The translations under genes were made by a program, and so were the position numbers. From Streptomyces xanthophaeus (GTDB lineage: Bacteria; Actinomycetota; Actinomycetes; Streptomycetales; Streptomycetaceae): DNA of 64,000 bases. Of this stretch, positions 45,347 to 56,024 are shown piece after piece (the first letter of the stretch is position 1; every line of letters begins with the position of its first letter). Below the pieces are notes generated by a model. It worked only from the letters and a program-made list of their open reading frames with translations, was not told the DNA's origin and did not search any database. Where the stretch lies: positions 5,404,501 through 5,468,500 of the forward strand of contig NZ_CP076543.1 of the NCBI RefSeq assembly GCF_030440515.1, in the 5' to 3' direction.

Positions 45347-45739
45347 GTGAGCGCCGATACCGAGTACTGGGAGCGCTGGGTCGCGAGGCTGCTGGGCGTT
45401 CTCGCCGCCGATGCCCCGGATCAGCTGGCCTGGGCCGCCGAGCACGGAGTGAAGAGCGCACCTCTCGCCGACGACGTCGGCTTCGTCCTCCACCTGGCCG
45501 AGGGGATGGCGGAGCGGGGGAGCCTCGCGCCGGAGGCCCTCCAGGACCTCCGGTCCATCGGCCGGCTCCTGGCCGAGGCGGACGTCCTCGGCCGCGCCGG
45601 CCTGTGGGCCGGGTCCCTGGCCGCGGAGCCGGTCTGGAGCGAGGTGCGCACCCTGGCCCGCCGGATCCTCGTCGCCCGCGCGGGCGACTGGCGCCGGCCC
45701 CTGCCGCGCCGCGTACCGCCTCAGGACATCTACGACTGA
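45347..45739 (+). CDS. Conserved hypothetical protein after holA
   Basis: A 130-residue mainly helical protein (WERWVARLLGVLAADAPDQLAWAAEHG..., LRSIGRLLAEADVLGRAGLW...) with a basic C-terminus. It starts at GTG 12 bases after holA and is probably co-transcribed. No recognised domain. Codon composition is like its neighbours, so I take it as real. Confidence 0.7.
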   Translation: MSADTEYWERWVARLLGVLAADAPDQLAWAAEHGVKSAPLADDVGFVLHLAEGMAERGSLAPEALQDLRSIGRLLAEADVLGRAGLWAGSLAAEPVWSEVRTLARRILVARAGDWRRPLPRRVPPQDIYD

Positions 45740-45770
45740 GCAGGCCCCGGTGCGGCACACCGGGCAGCAC

Positions 45771-45817
45771 GAAGGCCCCGGCCACCGCCCTGGGGAAGGG
45801 CGGAGGCCGGGGCCTTC
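45771..45817. terminator. Bidirectional terminator between 45347 gene and rpsT
   Basis: GAAGGCCCCGGCC pairs with GGCCGGGGCCTTC, with an inner CCGCCC/GGGCGG stem. It serves two convergent transcripts. Confidence 0.85.
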
Positions 45818-45934
45818 GGTTACTTCTGGTTGCACCGCACCCGCGTGGCGAACGCTTCGTGTGCGGAGCGGGGTGCCGGTCAGGAGCGGGAGAGAGGGCC
45901 CACTGGGTCCCTTCCGGCGATCACATCAGGGAGC

Positions 45935-46201
45935 TCAGCCCTGCAGGGAGGCAACCTTGGTGGCCAGCGCCGACTTCTTGTTGGCGGCGGCGTTCTTGTG
46001 GATGACACCCTTCGAGACAGCCTTGTCGAGCGCACGCGCGGCAGCGCGAGAAGCCACGGTGGCCTTCTCGACGTCACCGGCGACGACGGCCTCGCGGGCC
46101 TTGCGGATCGCGGTCTTGAGCGAGGACTTGACGGCCTTGTTACGCAGGCGCGCCTTCTCGTTCGTCTTGTTCCGCTTGATCTGGGACTTGATGTTCGCCA
46201 C
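45935..46201 (-). CDS. rpsT: 30S ribosomal protein S20
   Basis: Small-subunit primary rRNA-binding protein of 88 residues, starting [20 protein letters not shown], the S20 signature, and rich in Lys/Ala helices. GTG start with a GAAAAGG ribosome site. Divergent from lepA, the standard arrangement; monocistronic. Confidence 0.96.
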   Translation of the reverse strand: MANIKSQIKRNKTNEKARLRNKAVKSSLKTAIRKAREAVVAGDVEKATVASRAAARALDKAVSKGVIHKNAAANKKSALATKVASLQG

Positions 46202-46244
46202 GAAAGAGCCTTTTCAGGTTCAGAGTTTGATCTTCGGATTGTGT

Positions 46245-46280
46245 CCCTCCCCCAGACTTCGTCCGGGGGGACCCCCTGCT
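46245..46280. repeat. Streptomyces-type dispersed palindromic repeat
   Basis: CCCTCCCCCAGACTTCGTCC followed by GGGGGGACCCCCTGCT, in the rpsT–lepA gap. This family (CCCCCAG ... CTGGGGG/GGGGGACCCCC) occurs in many Streptomyces intergenic regions. Confidence 0.6.
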
Positions 46281-46482
46281 GAGAGGGCATACGAGACACA
46301 GCTGCCCAGGCTACCAGGCACGCTAGGGGCGGCCCAAACCGAGCGCACTGCCCCGTCCATGGGACCATGGGAGCCTGCGTACAGATCCGACATCGCGCCG
46401 CCGACAGCGACGGGAGCCGGACTTTCGCTCCGACCGACGCTCCGCAAATGCTTCCGACTGCGACCGAGAACCAGGACACTGC

Positions 46483-48348
46483 GTGCCCGCGATCCCCAGC
46501 CACGTGCCCGAGCCGAGCCGTACCGACTCGGCGCTGATCCGCAACTTCTGCATCATCGCGCACATCGACCACGGCAAGTCGACCCTTGCCGACCGGATGC
46601 TCCAGATCACCGGTGTGGTCGACCAGCGGCAGATGCGCGCCCAGTACCTCGACCGCATGGACATCGAGCGTGAGCGCGGCATCACGATCAAGTCCCAGGC
46701 GGTCCGGCTGCCCTGGGCGCCCACGACGGGCGAGGGTCAGGGCAACACCCACATCCTCAACATGATCGACACCCCCGGGCACGTCGACTTCACCTACGAG
46801 GTCTCGCGCTCCCTCGCCGCGTGCGAGGGCACCGTCCTCCTGGTGGACGCCGCCCAGGGCATCGAGGCGCAGACCCTCGCCAACCTGTACCTGGCGATGG
46901 AGAACGACCTCGCGATCGTCCCCGTCCTGAACAAGATCGACCTGCCGGCCGCCCAGCCGGAGAAGTTCGCCGAGGAGCTCGCGAACCTCATCGGCTGCCA
47001 GCCCGAGGACGTGCTGCGCGTCTCGGCGAAGACCGGTCTCGGTGTCGAGGCGCTGCTCGACAAGGTCGTCGCCACGGTCCCGGCCCCGGTCGGCGTCAAG
47101 GACGCCCCGGCCCGCGCCATGATCTTCGACTCCGTCTACGACTCGTACCGCGGCGTCGTCACGTACGTCCGTGTGGTCGACGGGCAGCTGAACAAGCGCG
47201 AGCGCATCCGGATGATGTCCACCGGCGCCACCCACGAGCTGCTGGAGATCGGTGTCTCCTCCCCGGAGATGACCCCGTCCGACGGCATCGGCGTCGGCGA
47301 GGTGGGCTACATCATCACCGGCGTGAAGGACGTCCGTCAGTCCAAGGTCGGTGACACCATCACCAGCCTGCACAACGGCGCCACCGAGGCCCTCGGCGGC
47401 TACAAGGACCCGCGGCCGATGGTCTTCTCGGGCCTCTACCCGCTCGACGGCTCGGACTACCCGGACCTGCGCGAGGCCCTGGACAAGCTGCAGCTCAACG
47501 ATGCCGCGCTCGTCTACGAGCCGGAGACCTCGGCGGCGCTCGGCTTCGGCTTCCGCGTCGGCTTCCTCGGCCTGCTCCACCTGGACGTGGTCCGTGAGCG
47601 CCTGGAGCGCGAGTTCGGCCTCGACCTGATCGCCACCGCGCCCAACGTGGTCTACCGGGTGGTCATGGAGGACGGCAAGGAAGTCACCGTCACCAACCCG
47701 AGCGAGTTCCCCGAGGGCAAGATCTCGGACGTGTTCGAGCCGGTCGTCCGGGCCACCGTGCTCGCGCCCACCGAGTTCATCGGCGCGATCATGGAGCTGT
47801 GCCAGCAGCGCCGCGGCACCCTCCTCGGCATGGACTACCTCTCCGAGGACCGGGTCGAGATCCGCTACACCCTCCCGCTCGCGGAGATCGTCTTCGACTT
47901 CTTCGACCAGCTGAAGTCCAAGACGCGCGGCTACGCCTCCCTGGACTACGAACCCACGGGCGAGCAGTCCGGCAGCCTGGTCAAGGTCGACATCCTGCTG
48001 CACGGCGACAAGGTCGACGCCTTCTCCGCCGTCACGCACAAGGACGCCGCCTACGCCTACGGCGTGCGCCTCGTCGCCAAGCTGCGCGAGCTCATCCCGC
48101 GGCAGGCCTTCGAGGTGCCGATCCAGGCCGCGATCGGCTCCCGCGTCATCGCCCGCGAGACCATCCGCGCCATCCGCAAGGACGTCCTCGCCAAGTGCTA
48201 CGGCGGTGACATCTCCCGTAAGCGGAAGCTGCTGGAGAAGCAGAAGGAAGGCAAGAAGCGGATGAAGATGGTCGGCTCCGTGGAGGTCCCGCAGGAGGCC
48301 TTCATCGCCGTCCTCTCCAGCGACGAGTCCGGCGGCAAGAAGAAGTAG
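46483..48348 (+). CDS. lepA: Elongation factor 4 (LepA)
   Basis: Translational GTPase that acts on stalled or immature ribosomes. The 621-residue protein has G1 AHIDHGKST, switch region [13 protein letters not shown]3 DTPGHVDF, G4 NKID, and the LepA-specific C-terminal domain ([16 protein letters not shown]). GTG 46483 begins [11 protein letters not shown] just before the G domain. No upstream operon partner in this direction. Confidence 0.97.
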   Translation: MPAIPSHVPEPSRTDSALIRNFCIIAHIDHGKSTLADRMLQITGVVDQRQMRAQYLDRMDIERERGITIKSQAVRLPWAPTTGEGQGNTHILNMIDTPGHVDFTYEVSRSLAACEGTVLLVDAAQGIEAQTLANLYLAMENDLAIVPVLNKIDLPAAQPEKFAEELANLIGCQPEDVLRVSAKTGLGVEALLDKVVATVPAPVGVKDAPARAMIFDSVYDSYRGVVTYVRVVDGQLNKRERIRMMSTGATHELLEIGVSSPEMTPSDGIGVGEVGYIITGVKDVRQSKVGDTITSLHNGATEALGGYKDPRPMVFSGLYPLDGSDYPDLREALDKLQLNDAALVYEPETSAALGFGFRVGFLGLLHLDVVRERLEREFGLDLIATAPNVVYRVVMEDGKEVTVTNPSEFPEGKISDVFEPVVRATVLAPTEFIGAIMELCQQRRGTLLGMDYLSEDRVEIRYTLPLAEIVFDFFDQLKSKTRGYASLDYEPTGEQSGSLVKVDILLHGDKVDAFSAVTHKDAAYAYGVRLVAKLRELIPRQAFEVPIQAAIGSRVIARETIRAIRKDVLAKCYGGDISRKRKLLEKQKEGKKRMKMVGSVEVPQEAFIAVLSSDESGGKKK

Positions 48349-48373
48349 CAGCCCCGCCCGTCACCGACGCAGA

Positions 48374-48410
48374 CAGGCCCCCGCACTCAGGTGCGGGGGC
48401 CTGTTTCGTT
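48374..48410 (+). terminator. Intrinsic terminator after lepA
   Basis: CAGGCCCCCGCAC pairs perfectly with GTGCGGGGGCCTG around TCAG, followed by TTTCGTT. Confidence 0.88.
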
Positions 48411-48583
48411 ATGAAGCGGCCGCTCGGGGGCTCTTACGCACGCGCCGGTCGCGCTCTAGTCTGATCACTGCTCGACGGTTACTCGCCAGTTTAAAAAGTC
48501 AATGGCTGCATACCCGCCAGTCCCCAGCGCCCCCCAGCGCCCCACGCCCACGCACTACCGCGTGGATCGGTCCGGAGGATGTC

Positions 48584-50476
<1,893 letters not shown>

Positions 50477-50486
50477 CGCCTGCCGC

Positions 50487-50531
50487 GGGCCCGGCGGGGC
50501 GGGGCGTCGGACCGCCCCGCCGGGCCCTTTT
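50487..50531 (+). terminator. Intrinsic terminator after acyl-CoA ligase gene
   Basis: A perfect 16-bp stem, GGGCCCGGCGGGGCGG with CCGCCCCGCCGGGCCC, is followed by TTTT. Confidence 0.88.
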
Positions 50532-50557
50532 CCCCGTGGCTCCGCCCCGGACCCCGC

Positions 50558-50579
50558 GCCTCGGACGCCGGCGGGGCTG
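50558..50579. repeat. Single copy of dispersed CTCGGACGCCGGCGGGGCT repeat
   Basis: Same unit as the array at 51882–52012, here once, in the gap before hemW. Confidence 0.7.
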
Positions 50580-50602
50580 TTCCCGTGCGGGATGATGGGG
50601 GC

Positions 50603-51835
50603 ATGCCTTCCGCACTCCCCGACGGTGAACCCATGCCCGAAGACGGCGCGCTGCCGTCGCATGCCCTGGCGGGCGCGGGGGAGCGGCCGCTCGGCTTCTA
50701 CCTGCACGTCCCCTACTGCGCCACGCGCTGCGGTTACTGCGACTTCAACACCTACACGGCCACCGAGCTGCGGGGCACCGGCGGCGTGCTCGCCTCCCGG
50801 GAGAACTACGCCGACACCCTGATCGACGAGGTCAGGCTGGCGCGCAAGGTGCTCGGCGACGACCCGCGCGAGGTCCGGACCGTCTTCGTCGGCGGCGGCA
50901 CGCCCACGCTGCTGCCCGCCGCCGACCTCGTACGCATGCTCGCGGCGATCCGGGACGAATTCGGCCTGGCCGAGGACGCCGAGATCACCACGGAGGCCAA
51001 TCCGGAGTCGGTGGACCCGAAGTACCTGGCCGAGCTGCGCGCCGGGGGGTTCAACCGGGTCTCCTTCGGCATGCAGAGCGCCAAGCAGCACGTCCTGAAG
51101 GTGCTCGACCGCACCCACACGCCGGGGCGCCCCGAGGCGTGCGTCGCGGAGGCGCGGGCGGCGGGCTTCGAGCACGTCAACCTCGACCTGATCTACGGCA
51201 CGCCCGGGGAGTCGGACGAGGACTGGCGGGCGACCCTCTCGGCGGCGCTGGGCGCCGGGCCGGACCACATCAGCGCCTACGCGCTGATCGTCGAGGAGGG
51301 CACGCAGCTGGCGCGGCGGATCCGCCGCGGCGAGGTCCCGATGACGGACGACGACGTCCACGCCGACCGGTACCTGATCGCGGACTCGGTCATGGCCGAG
51401 GCCGGGTACTCCTGGTACGAGGTCTCCAACTGGGCCACCTCGGAGGCCGGGCGCTGCCTGCACAACGAGCTGTACTGGCGCGGCGCCGACTGGTGGGGCG
51501 CGGGACCGGGTGCGCACTCGCACGTGGGCGGGGTGCGGTGGTGGAACGTGAAGCACCCGGGCGCGTACGCCGCGGCGCTGGCGGAGGGGCGGTCGCCCGG
51601 GGCGGGACGGGAGCTCCTCTCCGAGGAGGACCGGCGGGTGGAGCGGATCCTGCTGGAGCTCCGGCTGGTGGACGGGGTGCCGTTGTCGCTGCTGGCTCCG
51701 GCCGGGCTCGCCGCCTCCCGCAAGGCCCTGGCGGACGGGCTGCTGGACGCGGGGCCGTACGAGGCGGGGCGGGCCGTGCTGACGCTGCGCGGGCGGCTGC
51801 TGGCCGATGCGGTGGTGCGGGACCTGGTGGACTGA
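50603..51835 (+). CDS. hemW: Radical SAM heme chaperone HemW
   Basis: Radical-SAM protein related to coproporphyrinogen dehydrogenase. The 410-residue protein has the cluster motif CATRCGYCDF (CxxxCxxC followed by Phe). True HemN has a fourth cysteine at that last position, so this fits the heme-inserting chaperone HemW. The GGGTPTLL motif and YEVSNWA segment follow. ATG 50603 is preferred over GTG 50585. Confidence 0.92.
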   Translation: MPSALPDGEPMPEDGALPSHALAGAGERPLGFYLHVPYCATRCGYCDFNTYTATELRGTGGVLASRENYADTLIDEVRLARKVLGDDPREVRTVFVGGGTPTLLPAADLVRMLAAIRDEFGLAEDAEITTEANPESVDPKYLAELRAGGFNRVSFGMQSAKQHVLKVLDRTHTPGRPEACVAEARAAGFEHVNLDLIYGTPGESDEDWRATLSAALGAGPDHISAYALIVEEGTQLARRIRRGEVPMTDDDVHADRYLIADSVMAEAGYSWYEVSNWATSEAGRCLHNELYWRGADWWGAGPGAHSHVGGVRWWNVKHPGAYAAALAEGRSPGAGRELLSEEDRRVERILLELRLVDGVPLSLLAPAGLAASRKALADGLLDAGPYEAGRAVLTLRGRLLADAVVRDLVD

Positions 51836-51881
51836 CCGGCCCGCGGCGCCGTTGCCGGGGGCGCCGCCCCCGGACCCCCGC

Positions 51882-52012
51882 GCCTCAAACGCCGGCGGGG
51901 CTGAAAGATCGCCTCAAACGCCGGCGGGGCTGGGAGGGAGCCGGCGGGGCTGAAGAGGGCGCCTCGGACGCCGGCGGGGCTGGAGGCGGTGCCTCGGACG
52001 CCCGCGGGGGTG
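51882..52012. repeat. Cluster of dispersed CTCAAACGCCGGCGGGGCT repeat units
   Basis: Full units start at 51882, 51911, 51961 and 51991, with a half-unit at 51940–51953; spacing is 29–30 or 50 bases. Units differ at two to four positions (CAAACG or CGGACG). This fills most of the 178-base gap between hemW and the DUF3097 gene; nothing else is visible there. Confidence 0.9.
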
Positions 52013-52013
52013 G

Positions 52014-52811
52014 TCAGGTCGTGACGTGGTCGATCAGGTGTTCCACCGAGCCCAGGAGGGTCGGTTCCAGGTCGCGGTACGAGGTGACCTTGGACAGGAT
52101 GTGCTGCCAGGCGGCGCCCGTGTTCTCAGGCCAGCCCAGGGCCCGGCAGACGCCCGTCTTCCAGTCCTGGCCGGGCGGGACCACCGGCCACGCGGGGATG
52201 CCCAGCGCGGACGGTTTCACCGCCTGCCAGACGTCCACGTACGGGTGGCCCACGATCAGGACGTCCGGCGAGGTCACCGACGCCGCGATACGGGACTCCT
52301 TCGAACCCGGGACGAGGTGGTCCACCAGGACGCCGAGGCGGGCGTCCGGGGCCGGGGCGAAGTCGGCGACGACGGCCGGGAGGTCGTCGATGCCCTCCAG
52401 GTACTCCACCACCACGCCCTCGATCCGCAGGTCGTCACCCCAGACCCGCTCCACCAGCTCCGCGTCGTGCCGGCCCTCGACGTAGATCCGGCCGGCCCGC
52501 GCCACCCGCGCCCGCGCCCCGGGCACGGCCAGCGAGCCGGAAGCCGTCAGGAGCGGCCCGGAGGGCCTGCGCGCGGGGCGGACCAGGGTGACCACGTCGC
52601 CGTCCAGCAGGAAGCCGCGCGGCTCCATCGGGAACACCCGCCGCTTGCCGAAGCGGTCCTCCAGGGTCACCGTGCCCGCCTCGCAGGCCACCACCGCGCC
52701 GCAGAAGTCCGTACCGGCCACCTCGACCACCAGGTCCAGGTCCGCCGCCACCTCCGGCACGGCCTTGGGTCGCTTCCACTGAGGGGTCAGGTCGGGGGAG
52801 TACTCGCGCAT
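52014..52811 (-). CDS. DUF3097 family protein
   Basis: A 265-residue actinobacterial protein of unknown function. Residues 25–~85 are β-rich (VVEVAGTDFCGAVVACEAGTV-type). A Toprim-like part follows with VEGRHDAELVERVWGDDL and VLVDHLVPGSKESRIA, resembling the Glu and DxD positions of Toprim folds. ATG 52811 fits, and a TACTGT box precedes it by about 9 bases on the same strand. Lies 28 bases after the MBL gene and may share its transcript. Confidence 0.88.
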   Translation of the reverse strand: MREYSPDLTPQWKRPKAVPEVAADLDLVVEVAGTDFCGAVVACEAGTVTLEDRFGKRRVFPMEPRGFLLDGDVVTLVRPARRPSGPLLTASGSLAVPGARARVARAGRIYVEGRHDAELVERVWGDDLRIEGVVVEYLEGIDDLPAVVADFAPAPDARLGVLVDHLVPGSKESRIAASVTSPDVLIVGHPYVDVWQAVKPSALGIPAWPVVPPGQDWKTGVCRALGWPENTGAAWQHILSKVTSYRDLEPTLLGSVEHLIDHVTT

Positions 52812-52839
52812 CCGGCCGACAGTAGGAGAGCCGCGCGCG

Positions 52840-53565
52840 TCACGCCTCCGACACGCCGAAACGGGCCGCCAGTGTGGCGCGTTGGGCACGGACGAAGTCC
52901 GCCCCGACCACCGCTCCGTGACCCGGCACGTACAGTGCGTCGTCTCCGCCCAGCGACAGCAGCCGGTCCAGGGCCGCGGGCCACTGCCCCGGCCGGGCGT
53001 CCGGCCCCACCGAGGGCTCGCCCGATTCCTCGACCAGGTCCCCGCAGAAGACCACCTCGCGCTCGCCGGGCACGAAGACGGCCAGGTCGTGCCCGGTGTG
53101 CCCGGGTCCGACATTCGCCAGCAGCACCTGCACGCCGCCCAGTTCCAGCGTCCACTCGCCCGACACCGCGTGCCCGGGCGACACCAGCAGGTCCACCGCC
53201 TCCGCCGCTTCCGCCTCCGCGAGCCCGTGCCGTACCGCGTCCCCGCGCAGGTCCTCGCGTCCCGCCGACAGCAGTGCGGCCAGCCCGACCGCCCCGAACA
53301 CCTCGGCCCCGGCGAAGGCGGATCCGCCCAGGACGTGATCGAAATGACCGTGCGTGAATGCGATATGGGTCACGCGCCGGCCCGCCAGCCGCTCCGCCTC
53401 GGCCCGTACCTGCGCGCCCTCGCGTACACACGAGCCGGGGTCGATCAGAAGGACCGAATCCTCGCCCACCACCAGCCCCACGGTGCAGTCCCACACCGGC
53501 AGCCGCCGCCGGCCGGCCCGTCCCGTCAGCCGTTCCCAGCCGGACTCTTCCCAACGCACGTCCAT
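52840..53565 (-). CDS. MBL-fold metallo-hydrolase
   Basis: Metallo-β-lactamase-fold enzyme of 241 residues with the metal motif THGHFDH, followed by distal ligands in GHTGHDLA and FCGDLVEE. Substrate cannot be predicted. A TAGCGT box sits 9–12 bases before the ATG on the minus strand, suggesting a leaderless start. Divergent from hrcA. Confidence 0.88.
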   Translation of the reverse strand: MDVRWEESGWERLTGRAGRRRLPVWDCTVGLVVGEDSVLLIDPGSCVREGAQVRAEAERLAGRRVTHIAFTHGHFDHVLGGSAFAGAEVFGAVGLAALLSAGREDLRGDAVRHGLAEAEAAEAVDLLVSPGHAVSGEWTLELGGVQVLLANVGPGHTGHDLAVFVPGEREVVFCGDLVEESGEPSVGPDARPGQWPAALDRLLSLGGDDALYVPGHGAVVGADFVRAQRATLAARFGVSEA

Positions 53566-53593
53566 ACGGCGACGCTACCCTGGCGGGCCTCCC

Positions 53594-53624
53594 TTGCCAG
53601 GGGCTTACCGCCCGGCCGTACACT
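53594..53624 (+). promoter_or_regulatory. Predicted hrcA promoter
   Basis: TTGCCA at 53594–53599 and TACACT at 53619–53624, 19 bases apart; the spacer is slightly long. The CIRCE operator begins 15 bases downstream, covering the expected transcript start. Confidence 0.5.
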
Positions 53625-53638
53625 GAGCGGGGGCTCTC

Positions 53639-53663
53639 TGGCACTCGAACGATCAGAGTGCCA
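53639..53663 (+). promoter_or_regulatory. CIRCE operator (HrcA binding site)
   Basis: Perfect inverted repeat TGGCACTC-N9-GAGTGCCA, the CIRCE pattern with the standard 9-base spacer. It lies 48 bases before the hrcA start, so HrcA would repress its own operon and release it on heat shock. Confidence 0.93.
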
Positions 53664-53711
53664 ACGATCACGGCAGAACACGGCAACGGACCACAGCTGG
53701 AGGTGTGCGCG

Positions 53712-54728
53712 ATGCTCAGCGAACGCAGACTCGAAGTGCTGCGCGCCATCGTCCAGGACTACGTCGGGACGGAGGAGCCGGTCGGCTCCAAGGCGCTCAC
53801 GGAGCGGCACCGGCTCGGCGTATCGCCCGCCACCGTGCGCAACGACATGGCCGTGCTGGAGGAGGAGGGCTACATCGCCCAGCCCCACACCAGCGCCGGC
53901 CGGATCCCCACCGACAAGGGCTACCGGCTCTTCGTCGACAGGCTGGCGGGGGTCAAACCGCTGTCGTCGCCCGAGCGCCGGGCCATCCAGAACTTCCTCG
54001 ACGGCGCAGTCGACCTCGACGACGTGGTCGGCCGCACGGTGCGGCTGCTCGCGCAGCTCACCCGGCAGGTCGCCGTCGTCCAGTACCCGAGCCTGACCCG
54101 GTCGACCGTCCGGCACGTGGAGCTGCTCTCGCTCGCTCCCGCGCGCCTGATGCTCGTACTGATCACGGACACCGGGCGGGTCGAGCAGCGGCTCATCGAC
54201 TGCCCGAGCCCCTTCGGGGAGACCTCGCTGGCGGACCTGCGGGCCCGGCTGAACAGCCGGGTCGTCGGGCGCCGCTTCACCGATGTGCCCCCGCTCGTCC
54301 AGGACCTCCCCGAATCCTTCGAGGCCGAGGACCGCGGCACGGTCTCCACCGTGCTCGGGACCCTCCTCGAAACCCTGGTCGAGGAAGCCGAAGAGCGGCT
54401 GATGATCGGCGGTACCGCCAATCTCACCCGCTTCGGACACGATTTTCCCCTGACGATCAGGCCGGTGCTCGAAGCGCTGGAGGAGCAGGTCGTGCTCCTC
54501 AAGCTGCTGGGCGAGGCCAACGAGTCGGGAATGGCCGTACGGATCGGGCACGAGAACGCCTACGAGGGACTGAACTCCACGTCGGTCGTCTCGGTCGGTT
54601 ACGGTTCGGGCGGCGAAGCAGTCGCCAAACTCGGCGTGGTCGGACCGACCCGCATGGACTACCCCGGAACGATGGGAGCGGTACGCGCAGTGGCACGTTA
54701 CGTCGGACAGATCCTGGCGGAGTCGTAA
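53712..54728 (+). CDS. hrcA: Heat-inducible transcription repressor HrcA
   Basis: Repressor of groE/dnaJ-type genes that binds CIRCE and needs GroEL to stay folded. The 338-residue protein starts [18 protein letters not shown], with the winged-helix DNA-binding part ([32 protein letters not shown]), and the C-terminal dimer/GAF-like domain with a long inserted helix region. dnaJ starts on the base after its stop codon, so they are one operon under CIRCE. Confidence 0.96.
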   Translation: MLSERRLEVLRAIVQDYVGTEEPVGSKALTERHRLGVSPATVRNDMAVLEEEGYIAQPHTSAGRIPTDKGYRLFVDRLAGVKPLSSPERRAIQNFLDGAVDLDDVVGRTVRLLAQLTRQVAVVQYPSLTRSTVRHVELLSLAPARLMLVLITDTGRVEQRLIDCPSPFGETSLADLRARLNSRVVGRRFTDVPPLVQDLPESFEAEDRGTVSTVLGTLLETLVEEAEERLMIGGTANLTRFGHDFPLTIRPVLEALEEQVVLLKLLGEANESGMAVRIGHENAYEGLNSTSVVSVGYGSGGEAVAKLGVVGPTRMDYPGTMGAVRAVARYVGQILAES

Positions 54729-55868
54729 GTGGCCACGGACTACTACGCCGTTCTCGGCGTGCGCCGCGACGCATCGCAGGACGAGATCAAGAAGGCCTTC
54801 CGGCGCCTCGCGCGTGAACTCCACCCGGATGTGAATCCGGATCCGAAGACGCAGGAGCGCTTCAAGGAGATCAACGCGGCCTACGAGGTGCTCTCGGACC
54901 CGCAGAAGAAGCAGGTCTACGACCTCGGCGGCGACCCGCTGTCCTCCTCGGGCGGCGGCGGCGGAGCGGGCGGCTTCGGAGCGGGTGGCTTCGGCAACTT
55001 CTCCGACATCATGGACGCCTTCTTCGGCCAGGCCTCGCAGCGCGGCCCGCGCTCGCGGACCCGGCGCGGCCAGGACGCGATGATCCGTCTGGACCTGGAG
55101 CTGGACGAGGCGGCCTTCGGGACGACCAAGGACATCCAGGTCGACACGGCCGTCGTCTGCAACACCTGCTCCGGTGAGGGCGCCGCTCCCGGCACCTCGG
55201 CGCAGACATGTGACATGTGCCGCGGCCGCGGTGAGGTCTCGCAGGTCACCCGGTCCTTCCTGGGCCAGGTCATGACCTCGCGCCCCTGCCCGCAGTGCCA
55301 GGGCTTCGGCACCGTGGTCCCGACCCCGTGCCACGAGTGCGCGGGCGACGGCCGGGTCCGCTCCCGCCGCAGCCTCACGGTCAAGATCCCGGCGGGTGTC
55401 GAGAACGGCACCCGGATCCAGCTCGCGGGCGAGGGTGAGGTCGGCCCCGGCGGTGGCCCCGCCGGCGACCTGTACGTGGAGATCCACGAGCTGGCGCACC
55501 CGACCTTCCAGCGGCGGGGGGACGACCTGCACTGCACGGTCACCATCCCGATGACGGCGGCCGCACTGGGCACCAAGTGCCCGCTGGAGACGCTGGACGG
55601 GCTGGAGGAGATCGACATCCGGCCCGGCACCGGGTCCGGCCAGGCGATCCCGCTGCACGGGCGCGGCGTCACCCACCTGCGCGGTGGCGGACGCGGCGAC
55701 CTGATCGTGCACGTCGAGGTCACCACGCCGGGCAAGCTGGACGCCCAGCAGGAGGACCTGCTCCGCCAGCTGGCGAAGCTGCGCGGCGAGGAGCGGCCGA
55801 TGGGTCAGTTCGCGCCGGGTCAGCAGGGTCTGTTCAGCCGGCTGAAGGACGCTTTCAACGGTCGCTGA
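54729..55868 (+). CDS. dnaJ: Chaperone protein DnaJ (second dnaJ type)
   Basis: Co-chaperone that stimulates DnaK. The 379-residue protein has the J-domain with HPD at residues 32–34, a Gly/Phe region (GGGGGAGGFGAGGFGNF), four zinc-binding CxxCxGxG-type repeats (CNTCSGEG, CDMCRGRG, CPQCQGFG, CHECAGDG), and the C-terminal substrate domain. Linkage to hrcA marks it as the HrcA-controlled paralogue rather than the one in the dnaK operon. GTG start directly follows the hrcA stop. Confidence 0.95.
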   Translation: MATDYYAVLGVRRDASQDEIKKAFRRLARELHPDVNPDPKTQERFKEINAAYEVLSDPQKKQVYDLGGDPLSSSGGGGGAGGFGAGGFGNFSDIMDAFFGQASQRGPRSRTRRGQDAMIRLDLELDEAAFGTTKDIQVDTAVVCNTCSGEGAAPGTSAQTCDMCRGRGEVSQVTRSFLGQVMTSRPCPQCQGFGTVVPTPCHECAGDGRVRSRRSLTVKIPAGVENGTRIQLAGEGEVGPGGGPAGDLYVEIHELAHPTFQRRGDDLHCTVTIPMTAAALGTKCPLETLDGLEEIDIRPGTGSGQAIPLHGRGVTHLRGGGRGDLIVHVEVTTPGKLDAQQEDLLRQLAKLRGEERPMGQFAPGQQGLFSRLKDAFNGR

Positions 55869-55887
55869 CCGACCGCGATCCACCGTC

Positions 55888-55923
55888 ACGAGCCCGGCCT
55901 GGGGATTCCCCGGCCGGGCTCGT
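55888..55923 (+). terminator. Stem-loop terminator after dnaJ
   Basis: ACGAGCCCGGCC pairs with GGCCGGGCTCGT, with an inner GGGG/CCCC stem. Twenty bases past the dnaJ stop. Confidence 0.85.
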
Positions 55924-56024
55924 CACATGGGCCCGGTGGCGGCCGGAGGCCGGCCGGGAAGCGGACTATGCCAGGCGAATGCCGTGATTCGGCCCCATGC
56001 GCGGGACGTGGCACGATGCAGTCC

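Noticed and set aside
43021..46005. Treating the comEC frame to 46005 as a true 1,790-residue fusion
   Set aside because: The tail is Arg/Pro/Gly-rich shadow sequence overlapping yceI, holA and the 45347 gene, each with strong coding signs in another frame; reported as a missing stop instead.
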